Positions 18,478 to 27,119 of a stretch of DNA of 64,000 nt are shown piece by piece. The stretch comes from an uncultured Eubacterium sp. (GTDB lineage: Bacteria; Bacillota; Clostridia; Oscillospirales; Acutalibacteraceae): the NCBI GenBank assembly GCA_910577195.1, contig CAJTLP010000005.1:1-64000 (forward strand), in the 5' to 3' direction. The notes beneath the pieces are model-generated. The model searched no databases, was not told where the DNA came from, and saw only the letters and a program-made list of their open reading frames with translations. Position 1 is the first letter of the stretch. The number at the start of each line of letters is the position of its first letter. A program made the position numbers and the translations under genes.

Positions 18478-19662
18478 TTATCTGCAATGCAGCCATATCA
18501 GGCTGCTTCCGGTACAATCATACCATAAATGAACCACTGAATACACAAATATCATTAAGCTGAATATACCCTTGCTCTGCATTCTGAACAATGCGCCTTT
18601 CGCTGTTCCGCTGCGTATATCCGCACTGATTTCACCACTGTTTATTTTGTCAGCCTGAATCTGCATACCCACCATAAATGTAATGCCTGCCACAACAGGA
18701 ATTACCCACCTGGTCAGTCTTACAAAGATAAGACCGCTGTAAAGACAGCCTACCATAAAGAAAGCGAGCACCTCAACAAACCTGAAAAACGTTTTATCCC
18801 CCTTTTCAGATACATATCTTTTGATATAGTAAAATGAATAAAGAATAATCATAACGGCAATGAAAAATGTTACATAGTTAACCATAACATTTGTTGCCAG
18901 ACTGAAATTACCGTCGGCAGCTCTTTCTGTCTTTCCGGCAAGGGTCTGAATAAAATGATTGTCCGTCATTTCACTGAGGACTGACAGCGCAGCACCGCTG
19001 ACTGCCAAACCTACAATAAGCATTGCATTAATAAACTTACTTGCATTCTTCCACGATATCCACGCAATAAATGCAAGAGCAACAAGAACAATACCAGACG
19101 AGTGGAGACCGCAGACAAGAACATAACCTACAAAACAAAGTAAAATATGCTTATGCTCAACAAAATGGTAATATATACACACCACTGCAACAGCAAACGC
19201 AAGACCGTTTCTGATACCGCTGCAGGTATCATAGTACCAATAAGTCGAAATGGCAAAGAAGGCTGCAACGAAAAGATATAGTTTTCCGACATCATACCGA
19301 TTTGCAACCTTAAGCAGTAAATGAAACATACATGCATAAACGATAAACATCGTAATAGCAGATAAATAATTATTGTTCGGAAGAAGACTTATAAAATAAA
19401 AATAGTAGCCGCAGACAGGAAGAGCACCGTAATCATATTCATTATTCTCAATCATTTCTCTGAGTCGGTCATATCCGCCCCATCTTAATGAATCAATAAT
19501 GTTGTGATAACGGAATAAATCATCACTTACAGCCGGAACAGCATGATATGCTATCACTGTAAACGCAATCAGCAGCAATGCAAAGGGAATCCATATCTGC
19601 TTTCTCGGTGTAAAAAAATAAACAACTGCAAAGCCTATTACAGCAATTAAAAACCATATCAT
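18478..19662 (-). CDS. EpsG-family exopolysaccharide polymerase
   Basis: 394-residue polytopic membrane protein, about ten hydrophobic segments. EpsG-type hallmarks are the N-terminal short helices, the extracellular SDDLFRYHNII region, the large loop before helix 4 and the SGIRNGLAFAVAV helix. By family it polymerises flipped repeat units on the outer face (a Wzy function). ATG with GGAGGTG upstream. It is the only polymerase-like gene in the cluster. Confidence 0.83.
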   Translation of the reverse strand: MIWFLIAVIGFAVVYFFTPRKQIWIPFALLLIAFTVIAYHAVPAVSDDLFRYHNIIDSLRWGGYDRLREMIENNEYDYGALPVCGYYFYFISLLPNNNYLSAITMFIVYACMFHLLLKVANRYDVGKLYLFVAAFFAISTYWYYDTCSGIRNGLAFAVAVVCIYYHFVEHKHILLCFVGYVLVCGLHSSGIVLVALAFIAWISWKNASKFINAMLIVGLAVSGAALSVLSEMTDNHFIQTLAGKTERAADGNFSLATNVMVNYVTFFIAVMIILYSFYYIKRYVSEKGDKTFFRFVEVLAFFMVGCLYSGLIFVRLTRWVIPVVAGITFMVGMQIQADKINSGEISADIRSGTAKGALFRMQSKGIFSLMIFVYSVVHLWYDCTGSSLIWLHCR

Positions 19663-19689
19663 TTTTTACACCTCCAAATCCAATCAAAC

Positions 19690-20772
19690 TTAATGATTCT
19701 TATAATATTTTACAAGTCTTTCGGCACATTCATAAATATCCCAGCCGCTTTTTTTCATAAGGTCAAATGTATATCTGTTTTTCTGCTCTGAAAAAGCCAG
19801 TGCTCTCTGCGCCCATATCTCAGGAGATTCACTGAGCGGCAGGGAAATAATATGATCTGTTACACAGACCTCGTCCGTTACTGAGTCAGACATTACTACC
19901 GGAAGACCTGCTGCCTGTGCCTCTACAACAGATACCGGCAGACCCTCCCAGAATGATGGGAACAGAAACAAATCATACGCCTGACAAAGCGCACAAACAT
20001 CTGTTCTTGCCCCTAAAAAGAATATATCCTTTTCAATTCCAAGCTGTTTTGAAAGGGCATCCAGCTCTTCATTTTTTTCAGCGCCTGCCATAAGCAGAAC
20101 CGCATTTTCCTTTTTCTTTTTTATCTGAGAAAATACTTTGAGGAGAAAGGTATGATTCTTCTGAGGGGGAGAAACTCTTCCAAGATGCCCCACGATAAAA
20201 GAATCCTTTAGACCCAGCTCTTCTCTTTTCTTATTTCTGATTTCTTCATCATATCTGAATTTATCACAATCAATTGCATTGGGCAGCACTGTAAAATTTT
20301 TATCACTGCCGTACCAGAAATGCCCTGCAGCCTTACCGCAGGCAAATTTTGTATCAACCATTCTGCTTCCCATAAGATAAAGCATTTTATTTCTGAAATT
20401 ATTTTTCGGATCAAGTGAATACCAGGTAGAATGACAATGCATTGCAATTTTATGGATTCCGTGCTTTTTTGCATACGGAGCAATAAAAACTGCAAAATGC
20501 GGACAATGAATATGAAGTGCCTGCCATTCATCCGGATGCATTTCAAAAAAGGAATTCATCTTGCCTGTTATCAGGTCTTTTGGTGACGGAGCATCAATTT
20601 TAAACACTCTGCCCCCTAAGGCTTCAATATCAGCCTGTCTCGTTTTTTCCGTCTCTGAAAAATAGACAACATCAAATTTAATATCTTCAGGCATTGCTTT
20701 AAAATAGTTGAGAATAACACTCATAACGCCGTTGGATATTCCGATGTCGGGAATCATATGTAAAACTCTCAT
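19690..20772 (-). CDS. family 4 glycosyltransferase
   Basis: 360 residues, GT-B fold. N-terminal VLHMIPDIGISNGVMSVILNY; HIHCPHFAVFIAPYAKKHG; VGHLGRVSPPQKNHTFLLKVF with the usual donor-phosphate contacts; C-terminal DLFLFPSFWEGLPVSVVEAQAAGLP. Close in layout to capsule transferases that act early on the lipid-linked sugar. Its start overlaps the stop of the upstream GT4 gene by four bases (ATGA), so the two are translationally coupled. Confidence 0.88.
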   Translation of the reverse strand: MRVLHMIPDIGISNGVMSVILNYFKAMPEDIKFDVVYFSETEKTRQADIEALGGRVFKIDAPSPKDLITGKMNSFFEMHPDEWQALHIHCPHFAVFIAPYAKKHGIHKIAMHCHSTWYSLDPKNNFRNKMLYLMGSRMVDTKFACGKAAGHFWYGSDKNFTVLPNAIDCDKFRYDEEIRNKKREELGLKDSFIVGHLGRVSPPQKNHTFLLKVFSQIKKKKENAVLLMAGAEKNEELDALSKQLGIEKDIFFLGARTDVCALCQAYDLFLFPSFWEGLPVSVVEAQAAGLPVVMSDSVTDEVCVTDHIISLPLSESPEIWAQRALAFSEQKNRYTFDLMKKSGWDIYECAERLVKYYKNH

Positions 20773-21905
20773 AACAAACCTAAATCCTTATAAATTTCAA
20801 CCATATGACGGATTACACTGTCAACGCTGTATTTTTTAACCATACTGTTATTTTGTTTTCTGAAAGACTCAGCGAGCTCAGGATCATTATACAGCTTTAA
20901 AACAGCATCTGCCATTTCCTGTGAATGATTGAGTTCTACAAGGAATCCGTTTCTGCCGTTAACAACTAAATCATTATTTCCTCTGACATCAGAGGCAACA
21001 ATAGCATTTCCGATTGCCATTGCCTCGATCAGATTAATCGGCAGACCCTCCTGCCGGCTTGACGAAACTGAAAGATCACACGTTCCTACCAGCTTGTCAA
21101 TATCACGCCTGTAGCCCATAACGCTTATGTGATCATAGACGCCGATTTCCTTAGCGTATTCAATATACGGCTGAGCAAACTCATCGAGTCCCGGAAGAAG
21201 CAATTTAAAATTACTGTTCTTTTCAAGCAGTAATTTAAGTGTGTCAAAAAGCATATTCTGATTTTTCCGTTTACAGAAATCAGCAGGATAAATCATCAGG
21301 AAATCACTGTCACTATAACCGTATTCCTGTCTGAGCTGTGACTTTTCAGAAGCCGTTACGCTGTGAAAACGGCTGATATCAACACCTACACCGTCCACGT
21401 GCTTGATTTCCGGTGTTTTAAAGCCTTTTCTCCTGGCAAGCTCATAATCCTCCTTATTTATGGTAATAAGGCAATCCGTATATTTTGAAAGATATTTTTC
21501 AATCGGATAGAAAACAAGCCAGTTGAATTTTGATGCACCCTTATAGAAATGAAAGCCGTGAGCCGTATAAATGATTTTGGTGCCTTTTTTTCTTGCATTT
21601 TTTGCAGCAAGACGTGTAACAACGGCACCCATCGGCGTATGACAGTGAATTGCATCATAATGATTTTCATCAATGATTTTTTTCAGCACCTTATATGCCT
21701 TAATATTGCTTGTACTGTACGGACTTCTGCTGAAAGGCACTTCAAACACCTTATCAACTGCAGATAAATCAAGACCCTGTTTATCAGCTGAATTATCTTT
21801 ATATGCGGCATGAACCTCACAGCCGCGTTTTTTCAGTTCCTCAATAAACGGCATATGGAACTGACCGATATGACTGCGGACCGTTGCAACAAATAATACT
21901 TTCAT
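20769..21905 (-). CDS. family 4 glycosyltransferase (EpsD-like)
   Basis: About 378 residues. KVLFVATVRSHIGQFHMPFIEELKKRG at the N-terminus matches EpsD/CapM-like enzymes that add the second sugar. HCHTPMGAVVTRLAA and YTAHGFHFYKG follow, then the C-terminal SVSSSRQEGLPINLIEAMAIG with the conserved E-x7-E pattern. Start ATG at 21905 behind GGAGAG; an open frame extends 16 codons further upstream without support. It lies 16 bp after the phosphoglycosyl transferase gene. Confidence 0.88.
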   Translation of the reverse strand: MKVLFVATVRSHIGQFHMPFIEELKKRGCEVHAAYKDNSADKQGLDLSAVDKVFEVPFSRSPYSTSNIKAYKVLKKIIDENHYDAIHCHTPMGAVVTRLAAKNARKKGTKIIYTAHGFHFYKGASKFNWLVFYPIEKYLSKYTDCLITINKEDYELARRKGFKTPEIKHVDGVGVDISRFHSVTASEKSQLRQEYGYSDSDFLMIYPADFCKRKNQNMLFDTLKLLLEKNSNFKLLLPGLDEFAQPYIEYAKEIGVYDHISVMGYRRDIDKLVGTCDLSVSSSRQEGLPINLIEAMAIGNAIVASDVRGNNDLVVNGRNGFLVELNHSQEMADAVLKLYNDPELAESFRKQNNSMVKKYSVDSVIRHMVEIYKDLGLL

Positions 21906-21921
21906 ATGTACTCTCCGATTA

Positions 21922-22569
21922 TTAAACAGTTTCTGTTGTCTCGTTATTGGCATTAATGTCCGCTGCTGTTCCCCTTACAGTCTCAGTAACGTTAACATTA
22001 TCCTCATTCTTCAGCACACTGAAAACAGTCATAAACAAAATTTTTATATCGAGAAAAAGGCTGATATGATCTACGTAATAAACATTAAGCCTTATTCTCT
22101 CGTGCCATTCTGTATGCTTTCTGCCATTTACCTGAGCCCAGCCGGTAATTCCCGGACGCACGTCAAACATCCTGAGCTGTTCATCGGTATATTCACTTAT
22201 ATCCCACGGATGATAGGTAAGCGGAGGACGAAAGCCGACCAGTGACATTTCTCCCTTTAACACATTGATAAGCTGCGGCAATTCATCAATACTTGTCGCT
22301 CTTATAAATTTTCCGACTTTGGTAACTCTCATATCTCCTGCAAAGGAATACTGACCTGTACCCATCTGCTCAGCATTTTCACACATTGAACGGAATTTGT
22401 AAATGTGAAACACCTTTGCTTTATATCCCAGTCTCTCCTGCTTGAATATCACCGGACCCTTTGAATCAAGTTTGATTGCAAGGGCTGTAAAAAGCATCAG
22501 CGGTGACAAAATAATCAGTGCAAAAAGTGAAATAACAATATCAGAAAAACGTTTAAAAGCCTTATACAT
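21922..22569 (-). CDS. initiating phosphoglycosyl transferase (bacterial sugar transferase)
   Basis: About 215 residues. It transfers a sugar-1-phosphate to undecaprenyl phosphate, starting repeat-unit assembly at the inner membrane. One N-terminal hydrophobic segment (FSDIVISLFALIILSPLML) is followed by the catalytic domain: KQERLGYKAKVFHIYKFRSM, TKVGKFIRATSIDELPQLINVLKGEMSLVGFRPPL, and the terminal DVRPGITGWAQVNGRK. The acidic pair DE in SIDELPQ is the catalytic dyad of this class. Short monotopic type without a large membrane domain. ATG at 22569 behind GGGGAGA. Confidence 0.92.
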   Translation of the reverse strand: MYKAFKRFSDIVISLFALIILSPLMLFTALAIKLDSKGPVIFKQERLGYKAKVFHIYKFRSMCENAEQMGTGQYSFAGDMRVTKVGKFIRATSIDELPQLINVLKGEMSLVGFRPPLTYHPWDISEYTDEQLRMFDVRPGITGWAQVNGRKHTEWHERIRLNVYYVDHISLFLDIKILFMTVFSVLKNEDNVNVTETVRGTAADINANNETTETV

Positions 22570-22570
22570 T

Positions 22571-23386
22571 TTAAATCTCCCCAATGATTTTTTCAACACA
22601 CGAGCACAGCTTTTTATGTGTTTCGGCAAAAAAGCTGCTGTCACAGCTCTCAAGATATTTTTCATAAGCACGAAGTTCCTCTACTCCGTTTTTGAAAATA
22701 TCCTTGAGCGTGTTCATATCCTTTACTTCACTGCTATTGCAGAAGCTTCTTGAAAGAATAGCAACTGAAGAACCAAGACGATAATGCTCGGCAACAATAT
22801 ATTCGGCAGGCAGCAGACCCTCTTTGATTCTGCCGAAGCCGCCGAAACCGAATTTCACACCGGCTCTTACTAGTTTTTTTGTAATCTGCTCAACCGTATC
22901 ATCAGCCAGAAGTTCAAAAAGAAATTTACGCTTAAGACTGAGATGCAAATCGTTAAGACCGATATGAATTTCGTCAATACCCTCAAGCTCAAGTACGCTG
23001 TCAAGATGATTTACCGCATCTTTATTTTCAAGAAGAAGCATTGTTTTTGCTCTGCCGTTCACAAAATTGAGAAACGCAGAAACATCGTCGGCAGTCCTCC
23101 ACATAGGGAGCATAATAATATCTGCACCGGCATCAATAACCGAATCAATCTCAGTCTCTGAATCCGGATGTATAGGATTCACTCTGACCAAAAGCTGAGA
23201 CTTGTCCAGTACTCTTCTGACGTTTTTTACATCCGTAACCGTATGATGATTCTGTACGGTATCCATTCCGCCCTGCCGTTCATATTTACCGATATACTCC
23301 ATATCAACAAATATTCTGTCAACACCGCAGGACTGCGCAACAAGTGCAATTTCAGGATTATTGGTTATGTACATTAAATTTAACAT
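22571..23386 (-). CDS. HpcH/HpaI-type aldolase/citrate-lyase-family protein
   Basis: 271 residues, TIM-barrel fold of the phosphoenolpyruvate/HpcH superfamily. Metal-ligand positions look intact: Glu in MLLLENKDAV and Asp in HIGLNDLHLSL. RVNP and FVDMEYIG also fit. These enzymes make or cleave C-C bonds with pyruvate-type donors. As first gene of an exopolysaccharide operon it may make a pyruvate-derived sugar precursor or decoration, which is inference. After the barrel (about residue 215) the protein has a charged helical tail. ATG with AGGAAA upstream. Confidence 0.75.
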   Translation of the reverse strand: MLNLMYITNNPEIALVAQSCGVDRIFVDMEYIGKYERQGGMDTVQNHHTVTDVKNVRRVLDKSQLLVRVNPIHPDSETEIDSVIDAGADIIMLPMWRTADDVSAFLNFVNGRAKTMLLLENKDAVNHLDSVLELEGIDEIHIGLNDLHLSLKRKFLFELLADDTVEQITKKLVRAGVKFGFGGFGRIKEGLLPAEYIVAEHYRLGSSVAILSRSFCNSSEVKDMNTLKDIFKNGVEELRAYEKYLESCDSSFFAETHKKLCSCVEKIIGEI

Positions 23387-23424
23387 GGCTGTTTCCTACG
23401 CGAATATCTAAAATAACTTATATA

Positions 23425-23453
23425 AGTATAATATAAAAAACAAATATAGTCAA
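23425..23453 (-). promoter_or_regulatory. sigma-A promoter of the exopolysaccharide operon
   Basis: Minus strand: TTGACT (23453-23448), 17 bp, TATACT (23430-23425), about 40 bp before the aldolase start. No other clear promoter was seen within the 13.5-kb operon, whose genes overlap or are spaced by at most about 30 bp. Confidence 0.8.
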
Positions 23454-23490
23454 TAAATCATAAAAAAATGTGTTACATTTCGAATCATAC

Positions 23491-23530
23491 TTCACTTTAA
23501 TTAAATAATATTTCACTTTAACATGTTAAA
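23491..23530. repeat. direct repeats and palindrome in a divergent control region
   Basis: TTCACTTTAA occurs at 23491-23500 and again at 23512-23521 (21-bp period), and a perfect 14-bp palindrome TTTAACATGTTAAA lies at 23517-23530. All are between the divergent eps and NSS promoters, so they are candidate regulator sites. Confidence 0.45.
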
Positions 23531-23546
23531 CTGTTAACGTGATGGC

Positions 23547-23575
23547 TTGCAATTATTTTCAAAAAGAAATATTAT
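23547..23575 (+). promoter_or_regulatory. promoter of the NSS transporter gene
   Basis: TTGCAA (23547-23552), 17 bp, TATTAT (23570-23575). Confidence 0.55.
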
Positions 23576-23626
23576 AAATAAAATATATTAAATTTTATTG
23601 GCTTAATCCAATAGCAAGGAGAAATT

Positions 23627-25018
23627 ATGAGTGAAAAGAAAAGAAGCAGTTTTACCGGCTCAATAGGCTTTGTACTTGCTGCAGCAGGAAGTGCCGTGGG
23701 CTTGGGAAACATATGGCGATTCCCATATTTAGCGGCAAAGGATAACGGCGGTTTATTTATACTGTGCTACATTATACTTGCACTTACTTTCGGCTTTGCT
23801 CTTCTGACAACAGAAATTGCAATAGGCAGAAAAACAAAGCAAAGTCCCCTCACCGCTTACGGAAAAATCAACAAAAAATTCAAGGGAATAGGTACACTTG
23901 CCACACTTGTACCTGTAATCATCTTGCCATACTACTGCACAATAGGCGGTTGGGTGCTGAAATACTTTGTTACCTTTATAAGCGGACACGGCATTGACGC
24001 AGCGGCTGACGGCTATTTTACAGGCTACATTACGCAACAGTGGCAGCCGATTATATGGATGCTTGTCTTTCTTGCACTGACATCAATAACCGTATTCTGC
24101 GGTGTTGATAAGGGCATTGAAAAAATAAGCAAAGTTCTTATGCCCATACTGCTTATACTTGTTATCGGAATATCCGTATATTCATTAACCCTCACCTACA
24201 CAGATGCAAGCGGTGTAACACGTACCGGCCTTGAGGGACTTAAAATCTATCTCGTGCCTGATTTTACAAATGTAAGCTTTAAGGATTTCTTTATCATCCT
24301 TATGGATGCTATGGGACAGTTGTTCTTCTCAATCAGCGTTGCAATGGGTATTATGGTTGCATACGGCTCCTATGTAAATGATGATACAAATCTTATGAAA
24401 TCCATTAATCAGATTGAGATTTTTGATACAATCGTTGCCCTGCTTGCAGGACTTATGATTGTGCCTGCCGTATTCGTATTTATGGGTAAGGAAGGTATGT
24501 CAGCAGGACCCGGACTGATGTTTGTATCCCTTCCTAAGGTATTTGCCGATATGGGAAAAACAGGTACCGTAATCGGTATACTTTTTTTCCTTATGGTTAT
24601 ATTTGCGGCAGTTACATCCTGTGTTTCAATCATGGAAGCAATTGTATCCAGTATTATGGACAGATACAATTGCTCACGAAAAAAGAGCACAATTATCGTT
24701 ACCGCTTACGCACTTATTATCGGCATCGTTGTTTGTCTTGGTTACAATCTGTTCTACTTTGAGCTTAAGCTCCCTAACGGTTCTGTTGGTCAGATACTTG
24801 ATGTATTTGATTATCTCAGCAACAATATTCTTATGCCTCTCGTTGCACTGTTTACCTGCATTCTTATCGGTTGGGTTGCAAAACCGAAAACAATTATCGA
24901 CGAGGTTACAAAAAACGGCGAAAAATTCTCACGTAAAACAATCTATATTGTTATGATGAAATTTGTTGTTCCGATTTTGATTTTTGTATTATTATTCCAG
25001 GCTGTCGGAATATTTTAA
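23627..25018 (+). CDS. sodium-dependent transporter, NSS/SNF family
   Basis: 463 residues and about 11-12 TM helices, the short bacterial NSS form like MhsT. TM1 carries the signature FVLAAAGSAVGLGNIWRFPYL with the unwound Na+/substrate-binding segment. IILPYYCTIGGWVLKYF in TM3 and FFSISVAMGIMVAYGSY in TM6 are also typical. Family members import amino acids with Na+. It stands alone, divergent from the eps operon and just upstream of gdhA, so an amino-acid substrate is likely but not specified. ATG preceded by AAGGAGAA. Confidence 0.93.
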   Translation: MSEKKRSSFTGSIGFVLAAAGSAVGLGNIWRFPYLAAKDNGGLFILCYIILALTFGFALLTTEIAIGRKTKQSPLTAYGKINKKFKGIGTLATLVPVIILPYYCTIGGWVLKYFVTFISGHGIDAAADGYFTGYITQQWQPIIWMLVFLALTSITVFCGVDKGIEKISKVLMPILLILVIGISVYSLTLTYTDASGVTRTGLEGLKIYLVPDFTNVSFKDFFIILMDAMGQLFFSISVAMGIMVAYGSYVNDDTNLMKSINQIEIFDTIVALLAGLMIVPAVFVFMGKEGMSAGPGLMFVSLPKVFADMGKTGTVIGILFFLMVIFAAVTSCVSIMEAIVSSIMDRYNCSRKKSTIIVTAYALIIGIVVCLGYNLFYFELKLPNGSVGQILDVFDYLSNNILMPLVALFTCILIGWVAKPKTIIDEVTKNGEKFSRKTIYIVMMKFVVPILIFVLLFQAVGIF

Positions 25019-25024
25019 GTAACA

Positions 25025-25067
25025 AATCCGTAGTACAATGAAAGCATTGTACTACGGATTATTTTTT
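25025..25067 (+). terminator. intrinsic terminator after the NSS transporter gene
   Basis: AATCCGTAGTACAAT pairs with ATTGTACTACGGATT around a 6-base loop, followed by ATTTTTT. Confidence 0.92.
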
Positions 25068-25105
25068 CAGTATTTGTATAATTTGCACAAGTTTTAAAAT
25101 ATCTA

Positions 25106-25133
25106 TTGTATTTTTTTTATAAAGTATTATAGT
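25106..25133 (+). promoter_or_regulatory. possible gdhA promoter
   Basis: TTGTAT (25106-25111), 16 bp, TATAGT (25128-25133). Weaker than the other promoters listed; TATTAT nearby gives wrong spacing. Confidence 0.4.
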
Positions 25134-25192
25134 ATTAATTGTAAGATTGTGAGCAGTCGCTCACGTATATAAAACAAGGGAGATGTATTTTT

Positions 25193-26542
25193 ATGAATGA
25201 ATACATAGAAAACGTAATCAAAACAGTTCAGAAGCGTGATAATGCAAAACCTGAATATATTCAGTGTGTCAAAGAGGTTTTCCGCTCACTTGAAAAAGTG
25301 ATAGAACAGCATCCGGAATATGTAGAAGATGATTTGCTCACAAGAATGGCAGAGCCGGACAGACTGATCACCTTCCGTGTTGCGTGGGTAGACGATGCAG
25401 GAAAAACACAGATAAACAGAGGCTATCGTGTACAGTTTAATTCCAGTATAGGTCCATACAAAGGCGGACTTCGTTTCCATCCGAGTGTAAACTCATCAAT
25501 CATGTATTTCTTAGGTTTTGAACAAACCTTTAAAAATTCACTGACAGGACTTCCTATGGGAGGTGCCAAAGGCGGCTCCGATTTTGATCCGAGAGGCAGA
25601 AGCAAAGGTGAAATTATGAGATTCTGCCAAGCATTTATGACAGAGCTTTACCGTCACATCGGTCCCAATGTGGATGTTCCTGCCGGTGACATAGGTGTCG
25701 GCTCAAGAGAAATCGGATTCCTTTTCGGCCAGTACAAAAGAATTTCAGATGCATTTGAAAACGGCGTTATTACAGGCAAAGGCTTATCCTACGGCGGTTC
25801 ACTTATCCGACCGGAGGCTACCGGCTATGGTGCAGTTTACTACACCTGCGAGGTATTCAAGCATCAGAAAGACAATATAGAAGGAAAAACCTTTGCCATA
25901 TCAGGTTTCGGAAATGTTGCCTGGGGTGTATGTAAAAAAATTGCAGAGCTCGGCGGAATTCCTGTTACCATTTCGGGTCCTGATGGCTATGTATATGATA
26001 AGGACGGAATCATCACCAAAGAAAAAATTGATTATCTTCTTGAAATGCGTGCATCAGGAAGGGACAGATGTCAGGACTATGCAGATAAATTCGGCGTACC
26101 TTTCTTTGAAAATCAAAAGCCATGGGGCGTTAAGGTTGATGTGGCAATGCCTTGTGCAACGCAGAATGAAATCGGCCTCCAAGAAGCAAAGCAAATCATT
26201 GCAAACGGTACAAAGTATTATATTGAAGTTGCAAATATGCCTACAACAGAAGATGCACTTGATCTGTTTATGGACACCGAAGGAATCATCGTTGCACCGT
26301 CAAAGGCAGTCAATGCAGGCGGTGTATGTGTATCGGGACTTGAAATGAGTCAGAACAGCCAGCGCCTTTCATGGACGGCAGAGGAAGTTGATGAAAAGCT
26401 GCATAACGCTATGATTGCAATTCATAAAAATTCTGTTAAGGCAGCAGAAAAATACGGTCTCGGTTACAATCTCGTTGCAGGAGCAAATATAGCAGGCTTT
26501 GAGAAGGTTGCCGAAGCAATGATGGAACAGGGCATTTATTAA
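25193..26542 (+). CDS. gdhA: NADP-type glutamate dehydrogenase
   Basis: Interconverts 2-oxoglutarate plus ammonia and glutamate; the 449-residue hexameric bacterial type usually serves ammonia assimilation with NADPH. Substrate-domain motifs are RVQFNSSIGPYKGGLRFH, LTGLPMGGAKGGSDFDPRGRS (catalytic lysine) and DVPAGDIGVGSREIGFLFGQY. The coenzyme domain contains FAISGFGNVAWGV. ATG at 25193 with GGGAGAT upstream; its own terminator follows. Confidence 0.96.
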   Translation: MNEYIENVIKTVQKRDNAKPEYIQCVKEVFRSLEKVIEQHPEYVEDDLLTRMAEPDRLITFRVAWVDDAGKTQINRGYRVQFNSSIGPYKGGLRFHPSVNSSIMYFLGFEQTFKNSLTGLPMGGAKGGSDFDPRGRSKGEIMRFCQAFMTELYRHIGPNVDVPAGDIGVGSREIGFLFGQYKRISDAFENGVITGKGLSYGGSLIRPEATGYGAVYYTCEVFKHQKDNIEGKTFAISGFGNVAWGVCKKIAELGGIPVTISGPDGYVYDKDGIITKEKIDYLLEMRASGRDRCQDYADKFGVPFFENQKPWGVKVDVAMPCATQNEIGLQEAKQIIANGTKYYIEVANMPTTEDALDLFMDTEGIIVAPSKAVNAGGVCVSGLEMSQNSQRLSWTAEEVDEKLHNAMIAIHKNSVKAAEKYGLGYNLVAGANIAGFEKVAEAMMEQGIY

Positions 26543-26548
26543 AAAAAC

Positions 26549-26580
26549 AAGCATCTCAGATAAAACTGAGATGCTTTCTT
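26549..26580 (+). terminator. terminator after gdhA
   Basis: AAGCATCTCAG pairs with CTGAGATGCTT around a 6-base loop, followed by TCTT. Confidence 0.8.
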
Positions 26581-26642
26581 ATTTCTAAAAAACTGAATAG
26601 AAAAATCTTTAGTAACATATGCACTTATGAACATAAGACGGC

Positions 26643-26894
26643 TCATTCCTCTGACTGTCTTAAGATTTCACCTAAATCGGTGAACAGCTTTTCCTTATCG
26701 TGAATATCACATTCATTCGCATAAAGTATTAATGATTTTGCAGAACAAAAACGTTTTCCATTTTCCAAGTCACTGTATTCTCTTGCAGATACACCTAACC
26801 TTTCAGCCATTTTCTCCTGTGAAATCTTTAATTCAGACCGCTTGCCGCGTAATTCATTTTTCATATATTTCCTAACATTTTCATTATCCGCCAT
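26643..26894 (-). CDS. small XRE-family helix-turn-helix protein
   Basis: 83 residues. The Cro/CI-type HTH spans about residues 14-68: LRGKRSELKISQEKMAERLG, then VSAREYSDLENGK. There is almost nothing beyond the DNA-binding domain. A ribosome binding site (GAGGTG) precedes the ATG. It lies downstream of the phage-like lysis cassette in the same direction but beyond that cassette's terminator, so it has its own transcription. Whether it controls the cassette is unknown. Confidence 0.82.
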   Translation of the reverse strand: MADNENVRKYMKNELRGKRSELKISQEKMAERLGVSAREYSDLENGKRFCSAKSLILYANECDIHDKEKLFTDLGEILRQSEE

Positions 26895-27085
26895 TTTTCA
26901 CACCTCACCAAACGGACTAACTAACAGAATTTTACAAATTTCATCCGGGCAATTCTATGAAATACACTTCACCTTGTTGCCACGTTCGGTAAATTAGTGA
27001 AATATTTACAAAAAATGTAACCGTATCAGTGAGATGTCGAAACGCTTAAAACCCATACTTTTTTCTATATATAAATGTAAAAGAA

Positions 27086-27119
27086 AGTCCCTCAGACACA
27101 GAATCTGAGAGACATTATT
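27086..27119 (-). terminator. terminator of the lysis cassette
   Basis: Minus strand: GTCTCTCAGA pairs with TCTGAGGGAC around a short loop, followed by TTTCTTTTAC. Confidence 0.8.
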
